Assembly (NCBI RefSeq): GCF_015550595.1
Contig: NZ_JADNBB010000009.1
Location: 62,001 to 126,000, forward strand
Direction: 5' to 3'
DNA length: 64,000 nucleotides
Source: Parabacteroides goldsteinii
GTDB taxonomy: Bacteria; Bacteroidota; Bacteroidia; Bacteroidales; Tannerellaceae
Below the pieces are notes generated by a model. That model was not told the origin of the DNA, did no database searches, and was given only the letters and a program-made list of their open reading frames with translations. The number at the start of each line of letters is the position of its first letter. The stretch's first letter is position 1. Shown here piece after piece: positions 52,601-62,000 of the stretch. The position numbers were made by a program, and so were the translations under genes.

Positions 52601-55549
52601 TCACAATAACTCTTCCCACTCACGGTCTGTCAACAACTTTAACGGATCATTTTCGGAGATAAAGGTTTCTGCCAATTCACTTTTGGATTCCTGCAGGTTA
52701 CGTATCTTTTCTTCAATCGTATCAGCTGTGATGAAACGATATACGAATACCTGCTTTTCTTGTCCGATACGATGTGCACGACCTTCGGCTTGTAGTTCAG
52801 CCGCCGGATTCCACCAGGGATCGATGATAAACACATAATCGGCATCCGTCAGGTTCAAACCAACTCCCCCCGCTTTCAAGGATATGAAAAAAGCGGAGAC
52901 ATCGCTTTGGGTAGAGAAGCGAGTAATCTCTTTTTCCCTGTCGACTGTACTGCCTGTAAGCATTGCATATTTCCATTTTCGTTCAATAAAAGCTCTAGCC
53001 AACAGATTAAGATGGGTGACGAAAGAAGAAAAGATCAATACTTTATGCCCTTCGCTGACCAATGTCTCGAAAGCATCCAATATCTGCTCCATCTTTCCCG
53101 AACCGCCCGTATACACAGGCATAACCATTTGTGGGTGGTTTGCTAACTGACGCAAACGGGTAATACCGTTTAGAGCTACAAAAGAGTTTTTGTTTCGTTC
53201 CTGCAAGATCGTATTACGCAGAACGTTTTTCTCTTTCAGGTAAATCTCACGTTGCTCCGGTGTCATCTCACAATAAACCACTTCTTCCGTCAACGGGGGA
53301 AGTTCCGGTGCTACTTGCAACTTCGTACGTCGCAGGAAAAAAGGACGTATAATTTGTTGCAATCTTTTTCCGACCTTCTCATTTCCTTCTTTGGTGATCG
53401 GAAGAATAAAATATTTCCGAAAACCGTTAGAAGAACCGAGCAGACCGGGATTGATAAAGTTAAATTGCGCCCAAAGATCCTTTAGAGAATTCTCGATCGG
53501 CGTCCCGGTCAATACCAGACGATGATCGCTTTTCAAACGGACTACTGCATGATAAGTTACCGATGCCGGATTCTTTACATTCTGGCTTTCGTCCAGTATC
53601 ACATAAGTAAAACGATAGTTTTCTAACAAGTCGATATCCCTTCTAAGTAATCCGTAGGTGATCAGAACGATATTATAACGGCTGAAACTCTTACAAGGGT
53701 CTTTCTGCCTCTGCCCGGTAGTAGCAGTATAAGAATAGACGCTTAACGAACTAAACTTCCGTATTTCCCTTTTCCAGTTCGGAAGTAAAGAAGTGGGAAC
53801 AACGATCAAAGTCGCCGGTAGGTTTTGTTGAGTCTCTACCCTGAAATTAATCGCATCGTACTCTGTCTCATCAGGTAGTTCTTCGCTAAAAAAAGAGAAT
53901 TGTCCGTCCTGATCTGCCGTCACTTTTCCCGATGATACCGGAGTATATTCTATACTGACCGGCTCGTTCGGGTCATATACATGTTGCAATAAAGAAATAG
54001 TCTGCAAAGTTTTACCCAGCCCCATATCATCCGCCAGGCAACCGCCGAAACCGTTTGCCGCCAAATGAACCAACCAGGAGAAACCCTCCTGCTGGTAAGG
54101 ACGCAAAGTCGCTTTTATCTTCGGAGGTACTGTCACCGATTCCTTCCGTACATATTCTTTTTGTATAGAATCCTCCCCTCCCTCCAATGCGGCAACAAGT
54201 CCCAGGTGCATTTTACGAACCCGAATCTCATCCTGCTTTCCATCGCCTAAAGCAAAGAGGTCACTGTATTTCTCAAACCAGTCTTCCGGTAACAAAGCGA
54301 TCTGACCGTCAGGTAGGACAAATTCGCGTTTTCCTTCCAGAATATTTTTCTTAAAACGGATAAAAGGAAACTGATAATCACCAATCCTGACAGTTATTCG
54401 GATATCGAACCAATCAGGGGAAGAGGCAATCTCCTGTGTCAACGACACTTCGCCAAAATAGAAAGAAAGAGAGGTTTCCTTTTTTACAAAAGAAAAACAG
54501 GATTGTAGTTCCTGCCGATGCTGCTGTAACCAATCAATGAAAGTATGATCTCCTCCCAGGTCATTCCTGGCAAACTGGGTATCGGATACCTGCCGGAACC
54601 CCCATTGCTTTAACAGGTCGACATAGGTTTGCTCCAGTCTGATATCACGTACATAGTAATATACAACCGGCTTCCCCTCCTCTTCCTTCAAAGACGGATA
54701 AGCGTAACGGGGCTCCTGGCCCGGAGAAAAGGAATGGTCGCCATAACGAAAGTGGAGTTGTAATACCGGGTCATCATGGATCGATCTCTCGACCGACAAT
54801 TCCGGAACACAAGCACGTGACTCACGAATGATATCAAACCCCACAGAAATGGCAGGATAATCGCTTATCAGTGGAAGCACCACCTTCTCCATATATTTAT
54901 TTAATTCAGCAACCGGAACTTCCACATACCGCTTAAACCGGAAAGGAACTAGCCGCGCCGCTTCTATCCGCTTAAAAACAAGCAGATGGCTGTCAAGAAA
55001 CAATACCGCCGGTTTAGAAGAAAAGACCATAAAACGCCGTTTTTGCTGTAAGGAGATCTCTTCACCATTCATTTTACAAATTGCAGTATAACGAAAGGTC
55101 TGCTCCGTAATCTCAAAACGAAAAGAAACTTCTGCCACATGTTCAGAAAACAACACCCGGTCATGCTCATAAAGCAACTTCACGCCTGCCTCCTTATTAT
55201 ACACCGGTATTTTATGAATTTGCATCAGCCGGATCATTTGCCTGATCTTCTTATCAATAAAAGGACGCAGTAGCTTTTGCCGCATATCTGTCGTCACCGA
55301 CTTCAGAAAACCGGCAAGCGTTCGCTCCTTCGAATAGATCTTCATAAGATTCTTCTCCGAGTAACTTTCGGCAATAGCAATAATCTGCCTTTCTAATTCG
55401 GACAGATCATTTTCTTTTCCGGCATGGGAAACCTGTTCCTCCACACTGATCATTCCCGGCGATACCTCCCTGGCAAAATAAGGAATAAGCAAAGGTCCCA
55501 GATTGGAATGGTTACTTAATGCGATTATCAAAAGATGATTTTCCGGCAT
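52601..55549 (-). CDS. SNF2-family helicase/ATPase
   Basis: A 982-residue superfamily 2 protein that uses ATP to translocate on DNA. The N-terminal half (about 1-470) is a poorly defined bacterial extension of the SNF2-associated type. Motifs: I DDMGLGKTLQT, Ia TLIVVPTSLLPNWKREI, II DESQ (in YVILDESQNVKN), III LVLTGTPIENSLKDLW, V SLKAGGVGLNLTDADYV and VI AEGRAHRIGQEKQV. Such bacterial proteins are often linked to RNA polymerase recycling (RapA) or stress, but this one lacks RapA's domain pattern. Monocistronic, own -7 box. Confidence 0.9.
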   Translation of the reverse strand: MPENHLLIIALSNHSNLGPLLIPYFAREVSPGMISVEEQVSHAGKENDLSELERQIIAIAESYSEKNLMKIYSKERTLAGFLKSVTTDMRQKLLRPFIDKKIRQMIRLMQIHKIPVYNKEAGVKLLYEHDRVLFSEHVAEVSFRFEITEQTFRYTAICKMNGEEISLQQKRRFMVFSSKPAVLFLDSHLLVFKRIEAARLVPFRFKRYVEVPVAELNKYMEKVVLPLISDYPAISVGFDIIRESRACVPELSVERSIHDDPVLQLHFRYGDHSFSPGQEPRYAYPSLKEEEGKPVVYYYVRDIRLEQTYVDLLKQWGFRQVSDTQFARNDLGGDHTFIDWLQQHRQELQSCFSFVKKETSLSFYFGEVSLTQEIASSPDWFDIRITVRIGDYQFPFIRFKKNILEGKREFVLPDGQIALLPEDWFEKYSDLFALGDGKQDEIRVRKMHLGLVAALEGGEDSIQKEYVRKESVTVPPKIKATLRPYQQEGFSWLVHLAANGFGGCLADDMGLGKTLQTISLLQHVYDPNEPVSIEYTPVSSGKVTADQDGQFSFFSEELPDETEYDAINFRVETQQNLPATLIVVPTSLLPNWKREIRKFSSLSVYSYTATTGQRQKDPCKSFSRYNIVLITYGLLRRDIDLLENYRFTYVILDESQNVKNPASVTYHAVVRLKSDHRLVLTGTPIENSLKDLWAQFNFINPGLLGSSNGFRKYFILPITKEGNEKVGKRLQQIIRPFFLRRTKLQVAPELPPLTEEVVYCEMTPEQREIYLKEKNVLRNTILQERNKNSFVALNGITRLRQLANHPQMVMPVYTGGSGKMEQILDAFETLVSEGHKVLIFSSFVTHLNLLARAFIERKWKYAMLTGSTVDREKEITRFSTQSDVSAFFISLKAGGVGLNLTDADYVFIIDPWWNPAAELQAEGRAHRIGQEKQVFVYRFITADTIEEKIRNLQESKSELAETFISENDPLKLLTDREWEELL

Positions 55550-55555
55550 TCAGTT

Positions 55556-55577
55556 GTTCTTTTTTAATTAAAAGAAC
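55556..55577. promoter_or_regulatory. GTTCTT/AAGAAC inverted repeat
   Basis: Arms GTTCTTTT and AAAAGAAC separated by six A/T bases, just upstream of the SNF2 gene and downstream of the AraC remnant. It may be an operator for the SNF2 promoter that overlaps its right edge, or a terminator of the remnant. Confidence 0.4.
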
Positions 55578-55584
55578 AAAGTTA
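55577..55584 (-). promoter_or_regulatory. -7 box for SNF2 gene
   Basis: TAACTTTG on the minus strand, 28 bases before the ATG, touching the inverted repeat 55556-55577. Confidence 0.45.
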
Positions 55585-55616
55585 CAAGAAAAACGCTTCT
55601 TAACAGCATTCTTTGT

Positions 55617-55823
55617 TTACAATTCCCTGTATTCACTTGCCGACATCCCCGTATGCCTTTTAAAATAGCGTCCCAAATAAGACTGATCCGGAAAATGGAG
55701 CAACTGGGATATCTCCTGTATCGTGTAGTCGGTAGATTGGAGTAACACTTTCATTTCCAGGATCACCCGTTTGTCAATAATCTCTTTTGGTGAAGCAAAG
55801 GAACTACAAGCATGGCAGACCAT
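55617..55823 (-). pseudogene. AraC-family regulator, C-terminal remnant
   Basis: 68 codons: SPKEIIDKRVILEMKVLLQS, then TDYTIQEISQLLHFPDQSYLGRYFKRHTGMSASEYR. This is the second helix-turn-helix of an AraC/XylS DNA-binding domain. The first helix-turn-helix, lost except for its end, and the whole sensor domain are missing, so it is unlikely to work as a normal regulator. A mini-protein with one HTH remains a remote alternative. Confidence 0.75.
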
Positions 55824-55950
55824 CTATAAAATTATGAATGTGCTTACTTGTTTCACTTTCAACGTGCAACTAAAGCAAGCTTGTTCATGAAATACATAAA
55901 AAATCATTTTAAATACAATGCATAGAGGTTTATACAATATCAGAATTTCT

Positions 55951-56658
55951 TTATTCCATCCTGGCTTTTACCTTTCCCCAGGCATGCGTATCGAACAAAC
56001 AGCTACTCCGCATCGTATCGTACATTTCTCTGAAACGTGACATCGGTATCATAAAACTTAAAATATCCGATTCAAAATAAGGACGTACGGAAGGGTCGAA
56101 GAATCCTATAAAAGTGCGCTTTCCCCCTCTCGCATTCTCAATAACGGCTTGTGTGACTACAGAGCAACAACCGGAGCCAAATAAAGAAGTAACGGCATCC
56201 TGTGAATTATTATCGAAAAATGCCCAGGTAGCTAAGCCGGAAAGCATATCGGGTGTTGCCAGGAACAGAATTCCTTCGAGATTATCGAAATTCTCTACTT
56301 TATCCATTCGGGCAAAGTTCAGATAATCCATCTTTGCTCTCGGAACTTGCAGTTCTTCCAAAAACTCAGAAACGCCTTCAGGGGTTTGTTTGTATTTTTC
56401 TTTTAAAGACACAAATCCTGGAATCCGTTCGGGCATCTCCGTAAAACCGATATAGAATTTTCCACCGCCACAACCGATATTTTCCACACTCAAAGTAACC
56501 GTTTGCCCGTCCCTGACATCCTTCATACATTTGAATAAACATCCTCCGATTTTATCAACAGAGTTTACCGGTTGCTCTGAATACCAAAAGACAATTGGAA
56601 GATCCACTTTTTCACCAAATGCTTCACGATAATTATTGAGAAATACCTTTATGTCCAT
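55951..56658 (-). CDS. DUF169-family protein
   Basis: A 235-residue protein starting MDIKVFLNNYREAFGEKVDLP. Segments GGCLFKCMKDVRDGQTVTLSVENIGCGGGKFYIGF and NLEGILFLATPDMLSGLATWAFFD..FGSGCCSVVTQ are typical of the DUF169 family, with conserved cysteines (near residues 40-65 and 165) suggesting a metal or cofactor site. Biochemical role unknown. Internal ATG at 56658 is preferred over the one 27 bases upstream because homology begins there. Flanked by two pseudogenes. Confidence 0.8.
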   Translation of the reverse strand: MDIKVFLNNYREAFGEKVDLPIVFWYSEQPVNSVDKIGGCLFKCMKDVRDGQTVTLSVENIGCGGGKFYIGFTEMPERIPGFVSLKEKYKQTPEGVSEFLEELQVPRAKMDYLNFARMDKVENFDNLEGILFLATPDMLSGLATWAFFDNNSQDAVTSLFGSGCCSVVTQAVIENARGGKRTFIGFFDPSVRPYFESDILSFMIPMSRFREMYDTMRSSCLFDTHAWGKVKARME

Positions 56659-56854
56659 GATCTGATTATTTATTGGTTTTGTCAAATATACGAATAAATC
56701 AATTCTATATATAGAGTATATTGGTATTTCCTTAAGAATAAAATTTAAAATTTCCGCAGATAATCACATTATATAGAATATATAGTATATTTGAGCAATC
56801 ATTACAATATAAATCAAAAGCCATGTATGAACTTTGAACATTAAATACAACATC

Positions 56855-57113
56855 ATGAAAATTATATCTGTAAAAGAAAATCCGGCCTACAAAGACATAG
56901 CGATCAACTATCTGCAAAGTAAATGGCCTTCTGTATATCCAGTCATGTATGGAGAAAGCCAAAGAAGATACGGTTAAAGCTGGTTTCAACAAACTATACC
57001 TTAGCACTGAACATATAGGCTTTTATGAAAAGTTGGGATTCAGATATATAGGACAAGGATACCATCCCTGGGAGGACGAATCACGGATATACGAAATAGA
57101 AATAAAAGCATAA
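56855..57113 (+). pseudogene. GNAT acetyltransferase with internal deletion
   Basis: Two frames. The first, from 56855, encodes MKIISVKENPAYKDIAINYL and then QSKWPSVYP before losing frame. The second, 56949-57113, encodes the acetyltransferase C-terminus: MEKAKEDTVKAGFNKLYLST, then EHIGFYEKLGFRYIGQGYHP and a SRIYEIEI end. The central acetyl-CoA binding strand and loop (normally about 60-70 residues) are gone and the junction is out of frame. Clearly broken. Confidence 0.75.
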
Positions 57114-57165
57114 TTCCAACAAATAAAAGATACATTGATTAAATTTTTCAGTAGAACTTCATGTA

Positions 57166-57192
57166 TTGATTTTGAATAAATACATATATTTG
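57166..57192 (+). promoter_or_regulatory. Promoter of TPR sensor kinase
   Basis: TTG (57166-57168), 16 bases, TATATTTG (57185-57192). It sits before the ATG at 57214, which decides that start over the in-frame ATG at 57166. Confidence 0.6.
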
Positions 57193-57213
57193 CTTAAAAT
57201 TAAATTTGAAGTT

Positions 57214-58758
57214 ATGAGAATCATGTATTTTATCATCACTCTTGTTCTCTGTTTCTGCACAACCCTCAAGGCAGAAAACAGAGCCAATGATCTAATGAAG
57301 CAGGCGCAAAGTAGCCTGGAACAGAAAGACTACACTAAAGCCCGTTACCTTTTCCTTCAAGCCTACAAAGCCTTTTCCAGTGAAGGGGATTACACACAAG
57401 CCATTGATTGCGGGACTAAAGCAACATATCTTTATTATCGTGAGAACTATTATCAGGAGGCATTCGACCTTTGCCGCCAAATGACTCAATATCTGTTAAC
57501 CGAAGAAGATAAAGCACAGAAAACATTCTACGACCAGCGTTTCCAACTGACAAAAGAACGGCTACAAATGTACATCAAGCTCAAAAATGCAGCGCAGGCC
57601 CAACTTCAGTTGAATACTCTGGATAACCTGGTCAGTCAGGCAGGTAGCGACAAGCTCGCCGAAGATTTATTATATACCCAGGCAAACTATTATTATACCT
57701 TCGGACAAAACGACCAGGGAGACGCCAGTTTCAACAAACTGATCAACCAGTTCAAAGACAAAAAAGAGTACGACAAAGTGAGTGAATGTTACAGACATCT
57801 GATCACTATTGCCCGTACGGCAAATAATGCTCCGTTAATGGAACGTACCTATGAAAAGTATATCGTCTGGACCGATTCAGTAAAGGCACTCAATGCACAG
57901 GATGAACTGGGAGCATTGCAACTGAAATATGATGAAAGCCAGAAAACCATACAGGAAAAAGATGACAAACTATCGGGCAAACAATACATGATAGTAGGTC
58001 TCTGCACATTGGTGGTTATTCTTATCGCGGCTTTGGCTTTACTAGCCTTCCTGTTGTTACGTTTCATCGTACTCAACAAAAAGCTGAAAAACATTATCCA
58101 GACAACCAACGAGCATAGTGAACAGCAAACCAAATTTATTCAAAGTATTTCCGAACAAATGGAGCCTACGCTCAATATGCTTAATATGTCGGCTGGAGAA
58201 TTACGTAATACAGCTCCCCTACAAGCGGCTTCTATCCAGAAACGTGTAGATGCTTTGAAACAATTCAGCTTGAACATCCAGGAACTTTCTTCTCTTGAAA
58301 GCTCTTTAATGGAGACTTACGAGACACAATCCTTCAACATGGGAAGTTTCTGCAAAAAAGCGATGGATAAAGTAAAGGATAAGATACATCCTGATGTAGA
58401 AGTGATCGTAGATGCTCCTCAATTAGAAGTAAAATCAAATCCGGAACAGCTGGAACGTGTCTTACTGCATTTGCTGAATAATGCTGCTTCATACACGACA
58501 TCCGGTAAAATATGGCTGGAATTCAAAAGAAAAGGAGCTCATCTTTGCCATCTTATCGTAACAGATAACGGTACAGGAATTCCTGATGAACAAAAAGAGA
58601 ACCTGTTCAAGCCATTCAACGAAGTCAAAGACCTGGCAGATGGCGACGGACTCGGATTGCCAATCTGTGCCCTGATCGCCAATAAACTGAATGGAAACTT
58701 GTCGATCGATAAAGATTACAAAAAAGGATGCAGGTTTATTCTGGTATTACAGATCTAA
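57214..58758 (+). CDS. TPR sensor histidine kinase-like protein, no acceptor His
   Basis: A 514-residue protein: signal peptide (RIMYFIITLVLCFCTTLKA), periplasmic TPR-like helical repeats (about 20-230), coiled coil, one transmembrane helix (MIVGLCTLVVILIAALALLAFLLL, about 255-280) and a cytoplasmic kinase part. The HATPase domain is complete: N box HLLNNAASYTT, G1 VTDNGTGIPDE, F box NLFKPF and G2 DGDGLGLPI. At the dimerisation helix the usual F-x-x-x-(I/M)-S-H-E reads FIQSISEQM, so the phospho-acceptor His is Glu. No response regulator gene is adjacent. It may signal without phosphotransfer or through a partner kinase. Confidence 0.85.
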   Translation: MRIMYFIITLVLCFCTTLKAENRANDLMKQAQSSLEQKDYTKARYLFLQAYKAFSSEGDYTQAIDCGTKATYLYYRENYYQEAFDLCRQMTQYLLTEEDKAQKTFYDQRFQLTKERLQMYIKLKNAAQAQLQLNTLDNLVSQAGSDKLAEDLLYTQANYYYTFGQNDQGDASFNKLINQFKDKKEYDKVSECYRHLITIARTANNAPLMERTYEKYIVWTDSVKALNAQDELGALQLKYDESQKTIQEKDDKLSGKQYMIVGLCTLVVILIAALALLAFLLLRFIVLNKKLKNIIQTTNEHSEQQTKFIQSISEQMEPTLNMLNMSAGELRNTAPLQAASIQKRVDALKQFSLNIQELSSLESSLMETYETQSFNMGSFCKKAMDKVKDKIHPDVEVIVDAPQLEVKSNPEQLERVLLHLLNNAASYTTSGKIWLEFKRKGAHLCHLIVTDNGTGIPDEQKENLFKPFNEVKDLADGDGLGLPICALIANKLNGNLSIDKDYKKGCRFILVLQI

Positions 58759-58788
58759 GAGAAAACATTAATTACTTTATTTTCTAAT

Positions 58789-58823
58789 AAAAGCCTTTCA
58801 GGAAAACTGGAAGGCTTTTTTGT
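58789..58823 (+). terminator. Terminator after sensor kinase
   Basis: AAAAGCCTTTCAG, loop GAAAA and CTGGAAGGCTTTT with one T-G pair, followed by a T-run. A textbook intrinsic terminator. Confidence 0.9.
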
Positions 58824-59003
58824 TGTTTATTCGACTATTTCAAGAAAGAACGTCTTTCAGATTAAAAGCAAAAAGCACCATGTATACTTCATATTGATAT
58901 CAAAACAACAATTATCATATCAAATAGAAACCATCCATTCTGATAAAGAAAAAAAACGTCACTCTTTAACACCAGAACATATATCACAATGAAAGAAACA
59001 TCC

Positions 59004-59011
59004 TATATTTG
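59004..59011 (+). promoter_or_regulatory. -7 box for gltBD
   Basis: TATATTTG on the plus strand, giving a start near 59018 and a leader of about 47 bases. No clear -33. Confidence 0.55.
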
Positions 59012-59064
59012 TGAAACAATTTGATAACAAAATAGGTATTACGCAAACATAAGGTCAACAAACA

Positions 59065-62000
59065 ATGAAAGAACAGATCTATTTGAACAGAAAGCAGGGG
59101 TTATATGATCCTGCGAATGAACATGACGCGTGCGGTGTAGGAATGTTGGTAAACATTCACGGAGGAAAATCGCACGACATTGTAGAGTCAGCCCTTAAAG
59201 TATTGGAAAATATGCGTCACCGTGGTGCAGAAGGTGCAGATAACAAGACGGGGGACGGTGCTGGTATTCTATTGCAGATTCCTCACGAATTTATTCTGTT
59301 GCAGGGGATTCCCGTACCGGAAAAAGGGAAATACGGTACAGGTCTGGTCTTTCTTCCTAAAGACGAAACACAGCGATCCGCCATCCTTAGTATTATGATC
59401 GAAGAGATTGAAAAGGAAGGGCTTACCCTGATGCATCTGCGGAAAGTTCCGGTCAACAGTGATATATTGGGGAAGGATGCCCTGGCTACCGAACCGGATA
59501 TCAAACAACTCTTCGTGACCGGATGCGATAACCAACAGGAGCTGGAATTGAAGTTGTATGTTATCCGTAAACGTATTGAGAATAAAGTGGCAGCCTCTGA
59601 CCTGGCTGGCAAAAAGGACTTCTATGTGACCTCGTTATCCACTAAGAATATTGTATATAAAGGAATGTTGGAGTCGATGCAACTTCGTCATTATTTTCCC
59701 GACCTGACAAATAATTACTTCACAAGCGGATTAGCATTGGTTCACTCCCGTTTCAGCACGAATACGTTCCCGACATGGAGCCTGGCACAACCGTTCCGCC
59801 TGCTGGCACATAATGGGGAGATCAATACGATCCGTGGAAACAGAGGATGGATGGAAGCACGTGAAAGCGTACTCACCTCACCTACTATCGGGAATATAGG
59901 AAGTATCCGCCCGATCATTCAACCGGGGATGAGCGATAGCGCCTCACTGGACAATGTGCTGGAGTTTCTGGTTGCTTCCGGATTGAGTCTGCCTCATGCC
60001 ATGGCGATGCTGGTACCGGAAAGTACGAATGAGAAGAATCCGATATCGGAGGATTTGAAAGCCTTTTATGAATATCATTCCATTCTGATGGAACCGTGGG
60101 ACGGACCGGCAGCCCTGTTATTCAGCGACGGACGGTTTGCGGGAGGAATGCTGGATCGTAATGGTTTGCGTCCGGCACGTTACCTGATCACGAAAAACGA
60201 CATGATGCTGGTAGCTTCCGAAGTAGGCGTAATGGATTTTGAAGCAAACGAGATCAAAGAGAAAGGGCGTCTGCAACCGGGAAAAATATTGATGGTCGAT
60301 ACGGAGAAAGGCGAAATATATTATGACGGCGAACTGAAAAAACAACTCGCCGAAGCCAAACCTTATAAGACATGGCTGTCAAACAACCGCGTGGAACTGG
60401 ACGAACTGAAATCTGGGCGTAAAATACCCCATACAGTCGAAAACTACAGTAAAATGTTACGCACCTTCGGGTACAGCCGCGAAGATGTGGAAAAGATCAT
60501 CATGCCGATGTGTACCGGAGGTGCCGAACCGGTCGGTTCTATGGGGAATGATACGCCATTGGCCGTTCTATCCGATCGTCCGCAGTTATTGTTCAATTAT
60601 TTCCGTCAGCAATTTGCCCAGGTGACCAATCCGCCGATCGACCCGATCCGCGAAGAACTGGTCATGAGCCTGGAAGAATATATAGGAGCAGTAGGTAATA
60701 ATATCCTTGTGCCGAGTGAAAGCCATTGTAAAATGGTACGGCTGAATCATCCGATCCTGACCAACACGCAATTGGATTTGCTCTGCAACATCCGCTATAA
60801 AGGATTCAACGCAGTCAAACTGCCTATGTTGTTTGAAGTGGGAAAAGGACGGGAAGGCTTGAAAGCAGCCCTCGACGAGTTGTGCAAACAAGCGGAACAA
60901 TCCGTTACCGACGGCGTGAACTACATCATCCTGAGCGATAAGAACGTAGATGAAAAGAGGGCACCCATCCCGTCTCTGCTTGCCGTCAGTGCCGTACATC
61001 ATCACCTGATCTCCGTACAAAAACGCGTGCAGACAGCCCTGGTCGTTGAAACCGGCGAAATGCGCGAGGTTATGCATGCCGCCCTCCTGTTGGGGTACGG
61101 GGCAAGTGCCATCAATCCGTATATGGTTTTTGCCATCCTGAAAGAACTGGAAGGGAAACATGAAATACAGCTGAACTACGAGACGGCACGCAAAAATTAT
61201 ATAAAATCCATTTGCAAAGGGCTTTTCAAAGTGATGAGCAAAATGGGAATCAGTACCATCCGCAGTTATCGCGGAGCCAAACTGTTCGAAGCCGTCGGTT
61301 TGGATGCCGGACTGGCGCGCACCTATTTCGGCGGTACGACCAGTAACGTCGGCGGTATACGCCTGGATGAGATCGTCCGCGATGCGATCGTTATGCATCA
61401 ACAGGCTTTCGACCTTCCGGTAGATGAGATGCTGGAACATAAAGGGATATACAGCTTCCGGAAAGACGGGGAGAAACATGCCTGGAACCCGGAAACCATT
61501 TCCACGCTGCAACTGGCTACACGCCTGGGCAGTTACAAGAAGTTCAAAGAATATACCCATATGGTGGACGATAAAGAATCACCCATCTTCCTGCGTGACT
61601 TCCTTACTTTCAAGAAACAAAAATCCATTCCGGTCGAACAGGTGGAACCTGCGTCCGAAATTATGAAACGTTTCGTCACAGGCGCCATGAGCTTCGGCTC
61701 CATCAGCAAAGAAGCGCATGAGACGATGGCCATGGCGATGAACAAGATACACGGCCGGAGCAATACCGGTGAGGGAGGTGAAGACCCGGCACGTTTCACG
61801 CCACGTAAAGATGGCTCGTCACTCCGCTCCGCGATCAAACAGGTGGCATCGGGACGCTTCGGCGTCACTACGGAATACCTGGTCAACGCGGATGAGATAC
61901 AGATCAAGGTCGCCCAGGGAGCCAAACCGGGAGAAGGCGGCCAGTTACCGGGATATAAGGTCAATGATATCATTGCCAGGACCCGTCATTCCATACCGGG

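Larger units (their letters stand above)
58759..59064. other. Intergenic region kinase-gltB
   Basis: 306 bases with the kinase terminator at 58789-58819 and the gltB -7 box at 59004-59011. The part in between is AT-rich with no gene or further repeat I can support. Confidence 0.6.

Noticed and set aside
60586-61560. Long minus-strand open frame of 324 codons inside gltB
   Set aside because: Antisense shadow of a highly conserved gene; composition is His/Gln/Phe-rich without any recognisable domain.
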